Shown here: in pieces, positions 54,665 to 61,430 of the stretch
Position numbering within the stretch: the stretch's first letter is position 1
How the letters are laid out: every line of letters starts with the position of its first letter
Virus record (IMG/VR): IMGVR_UViG_3300008110_000023
Coordinates: 1-64,000 of that record
Strand: one strand, 5' to 3'
Source: a virus
DNA: 64,000 nucleotides
Notes under the pieces: generated by a model
Told to the model about the DNA's origin: nothing
What the model saw: the letters and a program-made list of their open reading frames with translations, nothing else
The model's database searches: none
Position numbers and translations under genes: made by a program

Positions 54665-56638
54665 TTATTTGGACCAATTGTTGGCTATTACGGGCTCTGC
54701 AATCATAGGAACAGTACTACAAAATAGTTTACCTGCTTCTACCATTAGTTCAGAACATTTCTTAGCAACTTCTTCAGCAACAGATTCCTCTGCCACTATA
54801 TTTACCTCATCATGCACACAATTAACTAGTTGTGCATCTACTTTACTATCAATAAAATACTGTCTAATAAGACATAAAGCTTTCTTAGTCATTAATGCTG
54901 CAGTACCTTGAATAGGGTAATTCTGTGCATTTCTACTAATACTACCTTTAGCTTTATAATAGACTCTTCTTTCCTCTGCAGAAGCACTTTCATAATCAAA
55001 GTCTTTCATAATATCATAATCATTAATAAAAGTCTTAGATCTTAATACAGGATCTATTAGTATATAACCTGTGTTTAAGCTCTCTTTAATCTTTTGTTGA
55101 AAGTATTGTTCTTTCTTAGGAAATCTTTCTTTAATAGCATCTATAAATGCTTGTGCTTCTTCTTGTGATACACCTAAATCATCTTTAACTGTGAATGCTG
55201 TTTTACCATAATCTAAGCCTAGATTTATCATTTTACCTACATCTCTATAAGTCATTTTAAATCTGTCAGAATATGGATTATTCTTCTTAGTTACTACTAT
55301 CTCTTTACCTTCTATTTTAGAAAAGATTGCAGACGCAATTAAACTATGAGAATCACCATCACCATTAAGTACAAAGTCCATTAACTTAGGATCTTGACAA
55401 TAATGTGCTGTTAATCTTGGCTCTTGTTGAGAATAATCTAGTGTAATATACTTATAACCTTTTGGCGCTACAAAATACTTACGTAGATCTTGTGGTATAT
55501 TCTGAGTATTAGGATAACCTTGTTTGGTATCACCACTACTAACTCTACCTGTGTCTCTTATTTGCCAGAAACTAGTTCTTACTTTACCATCTGCTTGTTG
55601 ATATTGGTCTATAAAACCTTTACCATAAGTAGATATAGCCTTAGCTAGTTCTCTATGTTCAATTAATAATGTAACTAATTTAGGTTTGTTCTTTACTTTC
55701 AATAGATAATTAGAATTAGTAGTTTCTTTACCTTCTTTATCTACTACAACTAGATTTAATACTTCTTTGAATATCTTTTTAACTTGTGTGTCACTAGTCC
55801 ATAGTACATTGGTAAGTCTTTCTGGTTCCTTATCTGGCTCAAATAAATCATAATTGAAGCTCACTAATTTAGTTTTCCCTTTACTTTGGATAGTAGAACA
55901 ATTATACTTATAACTCTTATCCAAATTAAGTAACTCATTATCAAGACTCTTTTCTAGTTCATTAAGTTTATCTTCATTCTCAAAAGTATTCTTAACCCAA
56001 CCTTTTGCATCTACTAGCATACCATTATACTCTATATCAGCTAATGGTTTTATTGCCTCAAACTCAAATACAATATATTCTACTAAACCTTTTGCTATAG
56101 CATCTTTGTATTGCAATTCTGCTATTTGATGAAGGTATGCAACATCTAATGCTGCGTATTCTATTTGATCATCTGTAAATGGTTGTGAATCTAGTTTAAA
56201 GAATTCTCCTCTTGTTGTTTTGTTTAAATCTACATTAAGATATCTTTTAGCAATATCAAGTAAACCATAACCATGATGTTCATAACCTCTATATAGACAA
56301 CATTCTGCTATCATAGTATCCCAGACCTTTTCTATATTAATACCTGCATGTTTAAAGAATTTATAATCAAATTTAAAGTTCTGAAATAAACATACTTTAG
56401 ATTCTAATAAGTTCTTAAACAACTTAATATTAATACATCTGACATCTATTACATATTGTCTGTCTTTATCTCCTATTTGGATACATATAATAGGTTTATC
56501 ATGAGGATCTCTACCTTTAGTTTCTGTATCTACTGCTATAGATTTGTGTGCTTTAAAATATTCTAAGCATTCTTCTACTGTACTGTATTGAAATAGCGTA
56601 CTATCAATCAGTCTCTTCTCCCCAATAAAATAAATCAT
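54665..56638 (-). CDS. polA: Family A DNA polymerase with 3'-5' exonuclease
   Basis: 657 aa. Exonuclease domain: VDTETKG (D37, E39), NFKFDYKFF, YAALDVAYL. Polymerase domain: motif A DYSQQEPRLTAHYCQD, motif B RDVGKMINLGLDYGKTAF, motif C VHDEVNIVAEE. No 5' nuclease domain, in line with the separate FEN gene. Length is close to other short phage PolA proteins. This is the likely replicative polymerase. It is preceded by a terminator and promoter at 56744-56813, so it begins its transcription unit. Confidence 0.95.
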   Translation of the reverse strand: MIYFIGEKRLIDSTLFQYSTVEECLEYFKAHKSIAVDTETKGRDPHDKPIICIQIGDKDRQYVIDVRCINIKLFKNLLESKVCLFQNFKFDYKFFKHAGINIEKVWDTMIAECCLYRGYEHHGYGLLDIAKRYLNVDLNKTTRGEFFKLDSQPFTDDQIEYAALDVAYLHQIAELQYKDAIAKGLVEYIVFEFEAIKPLADIEYNGMLVDAKGWVKNTFENEDKLNELEKSLDNELLNLDKSYKYNCSTIQSKGKTKLVSFNYDLFEPDKEPERLTNVLWTSDTQVKKIFKEVLNLVVVDKEGKETTNSNYLLKVKNKPKLVTLLIEHRELAKAISTYGKGFIDQYQQADGKVRTSFWQIRDTGRVSSGDTKQGYPNTQNIPQDLRKYFVAPKGYKYITLDYSQQEPRLTAHYCQDPKLMDFVLNGDGDSHSLIASAIFSKIEGKEIVVTKKNNPYSDRFKMTYRDVGKMINLGLDYGKTAFTVKDDLGVSQEEAQAFIDAIKERFPKKEQYFQQKIKESLNTGYILIDPVLRSKTFINDYDIMKDFDYESASAEERRVYYKAKGSISRNAQNYPIQGTAALMTKKALCLIRQYFIDSKVDAQLVNCVHDEVNIVAEESVAEEVAKKCSELMVEAGKLFCSTVPMIAEPVIANNWSK

Positions 56639-56717
56639 CTGTGTCTATTGTTAAGTCTGGAGTCTTTATAAACTCTTGGAATTCTCTGCTAGATTGTATT
56701 AGTTTGTCTAAATACAC
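56604..56717 (-). CDS. Possible short leader ORF upstream of DNA polymerase
   Basis: An open frame of 37 codons from GTG at 56717 (VYLDKLIQSSREFQEFIKTP) to TGA, overlapping the polymerase start by about 35 bases. No ATG is available, and an earlier GTG at 56744 coincides with the promoter box and cannot be used. It may encode a leader peptide, or this is just a 100-base 5' untranslated region. Low certainty. Confidence 0.25.
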   Translation of the reverse strand: MYLDKLIQSSREFQEFIKTPDLTIDTDDLFYWGEETD

Positions 56718-56743
56718 ATCTAATTCTGTGGCTACATTAATCA

Positions 56744-56775
56744 CAAATATACAAATTTAAAGTTAATAAATCAAT
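56744..56775 (-). promoter_or_regulatory. Bacteroidota-type promoter for the replication unit
   Basis: On the minus strand: ATTG at 56775-56772, exactly 20 bases, TATATTTG at 56751-56744. Lies directly downstream of the terminator at 56786-56813 and about 105 bases before the polymerase ATG. Confidence 0.75.
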
Positions 56776-56785
56776 GATAAAAATA

Positions 56786-56813
56786 AAGAGAGGGCTTCCC
56801 AGTTCCCTCTCTT
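56786..56813 (-). terminator. Intrinsic terminator before the replication promoter
   Basis: Perfect 9-bp stem AAGAGAGGG/CCCTCTCTT (56805-56813 with 56786-56794) with a 10-base loop, followed on the minus strand by TATTTTTA. Ends the upstream small-gene unit. Confidence 0.85.
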
Positions 56814-56899
56814 ATAACCTTGCCTTGTCTTATTTTTTGTTGAATATCAGTAAATTAAACTAAGTTTTTTACTACTTTGTTATTAAATTTGGTTAATAA

Positions 56900-57127
56900 T
56901 TAGTTTAATGTTACTCCATTTTTACCAATTTTTACAGTATACTTACCGTATTTAATGGTAGTTGGTTTGTCTAATACAAGAACATTACTTCTTGATTTAA
57001 CTTTAGCTACTGATTTATCAGTTACTTTAGTTGCTACAACTTTCTTTTTAGTAGAATTAGACTTAGTTGTAGGCTTTACTGCAGTCTTTGCTGCTCTCTT
57101 AATCATTTTTTGAAATTGGTTTTTCAT
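56900..57127 (-). CDS. Small Lys-rich basic protein, DNA-binding candidate
   Basis: 75 aa, with about a quarter of residues Lys or Arg. The first ~45 residues are low-complexity (KMIKRAAKTAVKPTTKSNST), the rest a small beta part (IKYGKYTVKIGKNGVTL). The composition resembles histone-H1-like or nucleoid proteins. Located before the terminator at 56786. Could coat phage or host DNA; this is inference from composition only. Confidence 0.6.
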   Translation of the reverse strand: MKNQFQKMIKRAAKTAVKPTTKSNSTKKKVVATKVTDKSVAKVKSRSNVLVLDKPTTIKYGKYTVKIGKNGVTLN

Positions 57128-57181
57128 TTTTATTTATTTATTTAATTGGTTACAAATTATTGTTATGTGTATATAAAAAAT

Positions 57182-57207
57182 AAAGGCAGGCTATGAACCC
57201 TGCCCTT
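57182..57207 (-). terminator. Intrinsic terminator in early region
   Basis: 6-bp GC-rich stem GGCAGG/CCTGCC (57199-57204 with 57185-57190) with flanking A-T pairs and a T-rich run on the minus strand. Confidence 0.7.
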
Positions 57208-57256
57208 ATAAAACACACAAATCTCTGTTATTAGCCCCACAGAGAAGGGTAATTTC

Positions 57257-57364
57257 TTAATTATTTTCTTCTATTTCATCAGCTTCCCTGAACATCTTGT
57301 TCATTGAATGTCCCATGTATAGAACTACTATTATCAGTATTACTATTATTGTCAAAATCATCAT
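57257..57364 (-). CDS. Tiny membrane protein (35 aa)
   Basis: MMILTIIVILIIVVLYMGHS gives a single membrane helix, followed by a charged tail (NKMFREADEIEENN). It overlaps the 42-aa frame at 57279-57407 in a different frame. The helix composition and an in-frame TAA make it a real candidate, as tiny membrane proteins are typical of early phage regions. Confidence 0.5.
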   Translation of the reverse strand: MMILTIIVILIIVVLYMGHSMNKMFREADEIEENN

Positions 57365-57407
57365 CTGGATTATTAAATAAGTAAATAAATTTAGTTAATT
57401 CATACAT
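57279..57407 (-). CDS. Small Asn/Asp/Ser-rich protein (42 aa), overlapping frame
   Basis: ATG at 57407 within an A-rich leader, sequence MYELTKFIYLFNNPDDDFDN then an Asn/Ser-rich tail, TGA stop. It shares most of its DNA with the 35-aa membrane frame. Either or both may be expressed; the N terminus and spacing after the 67-aa gene favour this one as the coupled start. Confidence 0.4.
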   Translation of the reverse strand: MYELTKFIYLFNNPDDDFDNNSNTDNSSSIHGTFNEQDVQGS

Positions 57408-57418
57408 ACTAGGTGCTC

Positions 57419-57622
57419 CTATATCTTCCATTTTCTTATTAGTTTTAATATGTTATCCATTATAAGACCAACAAGATAAGATATCCACATAGGAGAGAAT
57501 ACTTTTATCCAAGACCATTGACCAATAATTCCTGTATCTGTCATTTTAAGTACAAAGAATATTAATGTTATTGCTACTGGTAAACTTACTTTGTATGGTC
57601 TGCTTTCATAATCTGGTTCCAT
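57419..57622 (-). CDS. Small membrane protein
   Basis: 67 aa with two hydrophobic segments, about 13-30 (LPVAITLIFFVLKMTDTG) and 42-58 (PMWISYLVGLIMDNIL), and a basic C terminus (KLIRKWKI). No lysis gene is near, so host-membrane modification or superinfection control is as likely as a holin role. Function unknown. Confidence 0.6.
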   Translation of the reverse strand: MEPDYESRPYKVSLPVAITLIFFVLKMTDTGIIGQWSWIKVFSPMWISYLVGLIMDNILKLIRKWKI

Positions 57623-57625
57623 ATA

Positions 57626-57847
57626 CTATTGATTAAATGTGTGACCACATGAAGGACATACTAAATATTGTTCTTCATCTTCTTCTAATATACTATAATA
57701 GTCTTCTGTAGTACAATTACCACAATTTTGACATACTATTTGGTCATCTTCATATTCATTATCATCATAATCTAATGAATCCAAATATTTATCTAATTCT
57801 TTTTCCCAGTATTGATCCATTGGGTCATTGCCATATATACCTGCCAT
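57626..57847 (-). CDS. Small zinc-ribbon protein
   Basis: 73 aa from the ATG at 57847, preceded by the leader CTTAAAACT typical of this region; a longer in-frame start at 57871 would overlap the upstream gene. Very acidic middle (LDSLDYDDNEYEDDQIVCQN). C-terminal zinc ribbon CQNCGNC plus CPSCGHTF. May bind nucleic acid or a protein partner. Confidence 0.65.
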   Translation of the reverse strand: MAGIYGNDPMDQYWEKELDKYLDSLDYDDNEYEDDQIVCQNCGNCTTEDYYSILEEDEEQYLVCPSCGHTFNQ

Positions 57848-57858
57848 AGTTTTAAGTT

Positions 57859-58041
57859 TTATGAACCACAATTAAGACAGCCTTCATCATTATCTTCTTC
57901 AGGATGCTCTGCAATTCTAGGGTTAAGTATTTTCTTTAATTCATATATCTCTTGTTGGATTTCTCCATCTTGAAATAAATTACCTGTCAATTGAGATTTT
58001 AAATCTCCAATCTTTTTTCTTATTTGATCTTCTAAATCCAT
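57859..58041 (-). CDS. Small protein with C-terminal Cys pair
   Basis: 60 aa: helical N terminus (MDLEDQIRKKIGDLKSQLTG) and tail EEDNDEGCLNCGS. The tail C-x-x-C could bind metal together with a partner. Starts 1 base after the 116-aa gene's stop region. Function unknown. Confidence 0.55.
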   Translation of the reverse strand: MDLEDQIRKKIGDLKSQLTGNLFQDGEIQQEIYELKKILNPRIAEHPEEDNDEGCLNCGS

Positions 58042-58042
58042 G

Positions 58043-58393
58043 TTATTTGTTTTTAATAAGTTCTATTAGTTTATTTATACAAGCAGATTCTGCTTCTTCA
58101 TAAGTTGTGAACATACCACTAAGTTCACAATCTCCACTTTCCTCTGAATCACATATATGAGTCCCACCTCTTTCTTTATTATAGTGTAATTCCCAAATGT
58201 AACCACTTGCATTTGAGTATACAGTATGCACTATATTGTGCCCATCTCTAAACCATCTAAATGCTTGTTGGAATAGTGGTATTTGTATAAGACTTTCTCC
58301 ATTGTTCATATCTCTAGAAGACATACAAGGTTCATCAAACCCTAATTTTTTAAGAGCTAAAGCTTGTTGGTATGTTACAAACTCTTTTTCCAT
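58043..58393 (-). CDS. Conserved phage hypothetical protein
   Basis: 116 aa. The N-terminal YQQALALKKLGFDEPC, the IPLFQQAFRWFRDGHNIVH core and C-terminal YEEAESACINKLIEL recur in many small proteins of Bacteroidota phages and prophages. Presumably a compact alpha/beta domain. No catalytic pattern. Function unknown. Confidence 0.7.
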   Translation of the reverse strand: MEKEFVTYQQALALKKLGFDEPCMSSRDMNNGESLIQIPLFQQAFRWFRDGHNIVHTVYSNASGYIWELHYNKERGGTHICDSEESGDCELSGMFTTYEEAESACINKLIELIKNK

Positions 58394-58394
58394 T

Positions 58395-58565
58395 TTAATG
58401 TATTGTTAGTTTAAGTTCATCTATTACCATATAAGTACAAGAGTTAGGATTATGTCCTTTAGATTTAATAAAGTTTTCCATTTCCTTTTCTCTTAAATAA
58501 AATTTATAGATATGTACTTCTTCAGTAAGCATATCTAATACTGCTACATATCCTTTTTCTATCAT
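58395..58565 (-). CDS. Small hypothetical protein (56 aa)
   Basis: Open frame from ATG at 58565 to TAA at 58395, giving MIEKGYVAVLDMLTEEVHIY then a charged helix (LREKEMENFIKSKGHNPNSC) and TYMVIDELKLTIH. It fills the gap between the radical-SAM gene and the 116-aa gene exactly, ending 1 base before the next ATG, which supports it being real. Confidence 0.6.
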   Translation of the reverse strand: MIEKGYVAVLDMLTEEVHIYKFYLREKEMENFIKSKGHNPNSCTYMVIDELKLTIH

Positions 58566-58574
58566 AATTTTGTA

Positions 58575-59432
58575 TTAAAAAATGTATCTTATTGTATTCC
58601 ATGGAATGATTTCATCATGCAATTTAGTAAAAGAATTAATAAAATCATTCTTTAAATTGTATTTATATCTTATATTCTTACCACCATACTGAGATATTTT
58701 AGCCTCTTGTATTGTAGGAACCCATAGATATTCTTGTTCTCCTGGAATATTATTGTCTAAATTATACTTGTGTTTATTTTCATTGTGAGTTAAGAATATA
58801 ACTTCTGCTTTTACCACATCTTTATAATCTACATAATCATTAACCATTTGAAATAGATATTTATAGTCTTTTAACCAGTCTCCATAAACTAATACTGGAC
58901 TGAAATTAATATGTACATCATATCCTGCATCTATAAATGCATCAATAGCTTTTATCCTATCTATTATCTTAGATGTATTAGGCTCTAATTTATCAGATAC
59001 ATTCTGTGGCATTAGACTAAATCTTATTCTTATTTTACCTTCAGGATCATAGTTTATTAGATTTACATTAACATATTTAGTTGCAAAACTACCCATAGCT
59101 ATAGGATGTTGTTTAAAGAAATCAAATATCTTTTCCCACTGATGGTATTTAGCATGAAGTGCAAAGTCTTCATTACAAGATATATCATAAGTAATATATT
59201 CTTTATGTGTCTGATTTGGTTTATCTACATGAGTAAAGAATACATGGTTATTAATTGCAGTTAAGATATCTCCTGTATTAACAGCAATATCTAAACCTTC
59301 TGGTTTATGTCTTTTCATATAACAATAACCACAATTATATAAACAGCCATGACCAAAACTAGGACTAATAAAGTCTGTAGATCTTCCACTTGGTCTAATG
59401 ACCATTGATTTTCTATTTACTTTTTCTATCAT
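58575..59432 (-). CDS. Radical SAM protein of the spore-photoproduct-lyase family
   Basis: 285 aa from the ATG at 59432, which follows the typical leader AAAACACATT. An in-frame ATG at 59483 would add 17 atypical residues. GHGCLYNCGYCYMKRHKPEG gives the C-x3-C-x2-C cluster (Cys 30, 34, 37) for a 4Fe-4S centre. YITYDISCNEDFALHA and YDVHINFSPVLVYGDW follow, as in SPL-type enzymes. The family uses S-adenosylmethionine to generate a radical. The founding member reverses thymine-dimer photoproducts; whether this member repairs DNA or modifies something else is unknown. Confidence 0.78.
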   Translation of the reverse strand: MIEKVNRKSMVIRPSGRSTDFISPSFGHGCLYNCGYCYMKRHKPEGLDIAVNTGDILTAINNHVFFTHVDKPNQTHKEYITYDISCNEDFALHAKYHQWEKIFDFFKQHPIAMGSFATKYVNVNLINYDPEGKIRIRFSLMPQNVSDKLEPNTSKIIDRIKAIDAFIDAGYDVHINFSPVLVYGDWLKDYKYLFQMVNDYVDYKDVVKAEVIFLTHNENKHKYNLDNNIPGEQEYLWVPTIQEAKISQYGGKNIRYKYNLKNDFINSFTKLHDEIIPWNTIRYIF

Positions 59433-59484
59433 AATGTGTTTTAAAAGTATCAAAAATGCATGTTTTTGTACATTATATGACAAG

Positions 59485-59679
59485 TTATTTAACTATATCA
59501 AAAGTACCATTTTCATGTATTTTTATTTGATCAGTCCTGTAATGTCTTACTATACCTGTATTACAATGAACAATACACCATATATCATTTTCAAAAGTAC
59601 CACTATTTGAAACATATATGGCGTATCCTTCTTTGTTTTCTTCTACAATAACTGGTATTGGAGTCTTAAATTGCATCAT
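59485..59679 (-). CDS. Small beta-rich hypothetical protein
   Basis: 64 aa (FKTPIPVIVEENKEGYAIYV, then NDIWCIVHCNTGIVRHYRTD). A small beta-sheet protein of a type common in Bacteroidota phages. Starts in an ATGA overlap with the preceding 77-aa gene. Function unknown. Confidence 0.6.
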   Translation of the reverse strand: MMQFKTPIPVIVEENKEGYAIYVSNSGTFENDIWCIVHCNTGIVRHYRTDQIKIHENGTFDIVK

Positions 59680-59909
59680 AGATTATCCAATTCTTGTTTA
59701 ACATCTTCATAATACTTCTTTAAAGTAAGTATGTTGTTATCTGTATGTAATAACATGATAGTTTCTATACTATCTAAAATATCATTAACAGATATCAATG
59801 CACATTCCTTTGCTGTAGGATACTCTATTACAGAGTAATCAGATAACTTAAGTACCTTAATATGTAAATACTTATTAATGAATTGTTTTGCTTTGTCTTT
59901 TGCTGTCAT
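59676..59909 (-). CDS. Small hypothetical protein
   Basis: 77 aa. N-terminal TAKDKAKQFINKYLHI, AKECALISVNDILDSI and C-terminal KKYYEDVKQELDNL follow a pattern seen in many short phage proteins (helix, A-K-x-C-A core, final V-K-Q-E-L). Function unknown. Confidence 0.65.
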   Translation of the reverse strand: MTAKDKAKQFINKYLHIKVLKLSDYSVIEYPTAKECALISVNDILDSIETIMLLHTDNNILTLKKYYEDVKQELDNL

Positions 59910-59914
59910 AGTTT

Positions 59915-60037
59915 CTATTTTATTATGTTTGCGATTAAACTTATAATTGATATTATTAAAGAAAAATATGCTATTATTAAAGCATGTGTACTTCTTTTAC
60001 TATACATTCTCATATTATTTCTTTTTAAATTTGACAT
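59915..60037 (-). CDS. Tiny basic membrane protein (40 aa)
   Basis: ATG at 60037 to TAG at 59915. A basic N terminus (MSNLKRNNMRMYSKRSTHAL) precedes one membrane helix (IIAYFSLIISIISLIANII). Positive-inside rule predicts the N terminus in the cytoplasm. Lies between the repeats at 60038 and the 77-aa gene. Confidence 0.5.
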   Translation of the reverse strand: MSNLKRNNMRMYSKRSTHALIIAYFSLIISIISLIANIIK

Positions 60038-60067
60038 TGTATTAACACTGTATTGACACTGTATTTT
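60038..60067. repeat. 11-bp tandem direct repeats
   Basis: TGTATTaACAC (60038-60048), TGTATTgACAC (60049-60059) and a partial third unit TGTATT (60060-60065), directly 3' of the tRNA-like element on the minus strand. Could be a protein-binding site or a slip-generated duplication. Confidence 0.6.
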
Positions 60068-60070
60068 AGC

Positions 60071-60145
60071 AGTCAGGGCAGGATTTGAACCTGCATATTA
60101 GAGCGACCTGTTAAGGCAACTTGTATTCCAATCTACCACCTGACT
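60071..60145 (-). tRNA. tRNA-like element, anticodon arm irregular
   Basis: 75 bases. Perfect 7-bp acceptor stem (AGTCAGG with CCTGACT), a perfect 5-bp T-arm (GCAGG, loop TTCAAAT, CCTGC) and a D-arm with GTA/TAC and GG in the loop. The anticodon region does not form a clean 5-bp stem with a 7-base loop; the best fold is a longer imperfect arm with a 6-base loop TTAACA. It is either a degraded tRNA, one with a small insertion, or a tRNA-like RNA. The anticodon cannot be assigned. Confidence 0.55.
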
Positions 60146-60152
60146 ATTGTTA

Positions 60153-60335
60153 TTAAATAAAGAATATCCAGAATATACCTTTAACTTCAGATATAATAGG
60201 TCCAAATATTGCTATTTGTAACATACTATCTGTTTCTTTAGCATATTCAATCCAGAATTTTATAGTCATTATTTGACTTACTATGAAGTATATTAGTAAT
60301 ATCCAATATAATACTCCTTTAGAACTTGTTTCCAT
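60153..60335 (-). CDS. Small two-helix membrane protein
   Basis: 60 aa with hydrophobic segments at about 6-25 (GVLYWILLIYFIVSQIMTIK) and 42-60 (AIFGPIISEVKGIFWIFFI). Starts 2 bases after the 75-aa gene. Function unknown; one of several tiny membrane proteins in this early region. Confidence 0.6.
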   Translation of the reverse strand: METSSKGVLYWILLIYFIVSQIMTIKFWIEYAKETDSMLQIAIFGPIISEVKGIFWIFFI

Positions 60336-60337
60336 AA

Positions 60338-60565
60338 TTAATCTTGTTTGTTTAGTGAGTTAAATTCTTTTACCCAATCAATACCACTATTAATTGGTCT
60401 ATGGTTATTTCTTAATTGATAACCATATTCAATGGCTTTTTTTAAATCTTCTTCACTATACATTCTTTCAGCTTGCCAGTTAGCACCTTCAATAAATGCT
60501 AATTTTTCTCTTCTATCCCAATCATCTGGATATAATTTTAATGCAGCTTCTTCTATTGTTTTCAT
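60338..60565 (-). CDS. Small conserved phage protein
   Basis: 75 aa. EKLAFIEGANWQAERMYSEE matches a pattern common in small Bacteroidota-phage proteins (A-F-x-E-G-A-x-W-Q-A-x-R-M-Y-S-E-E-D/E). All-helical, charged. Function unknown. Confidence 0.65.
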   Translation of the reverse strand: MKTIEEAALKLYPDDWDRREKLAFIEGANWQAERMYSEEDLKKAIEYGYQLRNNHRPINSGIDWVKEFNSLNKQD

Positions 60566-60566
60566 A

Positions 60567-60683
60567 TTAATCTTTTTTAAATGGATGAATAATAAATGAC
60601 AATATTATTACAGGTACACACAATAACACTAATATAACTGCTATTGTATGTACCCATATATTTCTTAATAATTGTTTAATCAT
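60567..60683 (-). CDS. Tiny membrane protein (38 aa)
   Basis: ATG at 60683 to TAA at 60567: MIKQLLRNIWVHTIAVILVL then LLCVPVIILSFIIHPFKKD. One long hydrophobic helix with basic ends. Fits the gap between two genes exactly. Confidence 0.55.
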   Translation of the reverse strand: MIKQLLRNIWVHTIAVILVLLCVPVIILSFIIHPFKKD

Positions 60684-60684
60684 T

Positions 60685-60807
60685 TTAATTAACATAATAA
60701 GTGAATGTATTACCAGTCTCTGAATTAAATATTACAGCTGCAAATCTAAATTCAGGATTTAATTTCCCATATTCAAAGAAATCAAACTCTAAGAAACAAC
60801 CTATCAT
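60685..60807 (-). CDS. Small hypothetical protein (40 aa)
   Basis: ATG at 60807, in an ATGA overlap with the 51-aa gene, to TAA at 60685. Aromatic, beta-rich (MIGCFLEFDFFEYGKLNPEF). The overlap and exact fit before the next gene support it. Confidence 0.55.
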   Translation of the reverse strand: MIGCFLEFDFFEYGKLNPEFRFAAVIFNSETGNTFTYYVN

Positions 60808-60959
60808 AATCTAGCTCCTTTAATGAATAAATTAAACGGGCCCCATTCTATTATTAATCTATTCATAAACATATCTATTTTAACATTAGGCAAAAAAGCA
60901 AATGTTCTTAAGTTAGTTTCTAGATTAAACATAATATATATTGTTTTAGATGTTTTCAT
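60804..60959 (-). CDS. Small hypothetical protein (51 aa)
   Basis: ATG at 60959 after the leader AAAACACACATT; TGA at 60804. Sequence MKTSKTIYIMFNLETNLRTF, then KIDMFMNRLIIEWGPFN. Mixed hydrophobic, possibly beta. Function unknown. Confidence 0.55.
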   Translation of the reverse strand: MKTSKTIYIMFNLETNLRTFAFLPNVKIDMFMNRLIIEWGPFNLFIKGARL

Positions 60960-60978
60960 AATGTGTGTTTTTAAGTTA

Positions 60979-61080
60979 TTATTTGTTTTTAATTAGTCTA
61001 ACTTGTTCTTTGATATATTGTTGCCAAGATACAAAATTTAATGGCTTAGATGGAGTTACTGTTTTTAGTGTAGCTTTCAT
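60979..61080 (-). CDS. Tiny basic protein (33 aa)
   Basis: ATG at 61080 to TAA at 60979: MKATLKTVTPSKPLNFVSWQ then a basic helix (QYIKEQVRLIKNK). Overlaps the 62-aa gene end by 35 bases. Moderate support from leader and position. Confidence 0.45.
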   Translation of the reverse strand: MKATLKTVTPSKPLNFVSWQQYIKEQVRLIKNK

Positions 61081-61234
61081 AGTCTTTAATTATTGCGTTT
61101 AATTCATCATTATATCTTTGTAATTCATCTGTATATTCTAACAGTTGATTTACTAAATTAATATACTTATACCTAGCATTGTCCATATCACATTCTAGAT
61201 CATCTAGATTAAATCTTATTGAGTCTATATCCAT
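61046..61234 (-). CDS. Small coiled-coil protein
   Basis: 62 aa, almost wholly helical with heptad-like Leu/Ile spacing (DLECDMDNARYKYINLVNQL, LEYTDELQRYNDELNAI). Acidic. Starts 1 base after the lipoprotein gene. Probably oligomeric; function unknown. Confidence 0.6.
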   Translation of the reverse strand: MDIDSIRFNLDDLECDMDNARYKYINLVNQLLEYTDELQRYNDELNAIIKDYESYTKNSNSI

Positions 61235-61235
61235 C

Positions 61236-61430
61236 TTATTTGTTTTTTAAGATTAATGTATTGTTTTGTTGTATTAAGATATACTTAGTTGTATCATATA
61301 CAATATGAAAGTTATTATCTTTTGTTGTAGTAATAAAACAAACAAAGTTATGTTTGTCATATACCTTGTCTGTATTAACTGGAGCCTTACTACAACTAAG
61401 TAATAAGACTCCTATTATTAACCATTTCAT
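61236..61430 (-). CDS. Small lipoprotein
   Basis: 64 aa. Signal peptide MKWLIIGVLLLSC with lipobox LLSC (lipid Cys at 13), followed by SKAPVNTDKVYDKHNF and a beta-rich tail. Expected in the periplasm or on the outer membrane. Early-region lipoproteins are candidates for superinfection exclusion. The second lipoprotein of the window after 54477-54641. Confidence 0.72.
   Translation of the reverse strand: MKWLIIGVLLLSCSKAPVNTDKVYDKHNFVCFITTTKDNNFHIVYDTTKYILIQQNNTLILKNK

Noticed and set aside
60071-60145. A CTA suppressor tRNA, suggested by CTCTAAT on the minus strand
   Set aside because: CTCTAAT lies in the variable region in the fold that preserves acceptor, D and T arms, and no stem pairs around it. 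There is also no recoding signature in the genes.
59915-60145. Attachment site for integration at the tRNA-like element
   Set aside because: No integrase or excisionase gene was recognised in the window, and the short tandem repeats alone do not support it.
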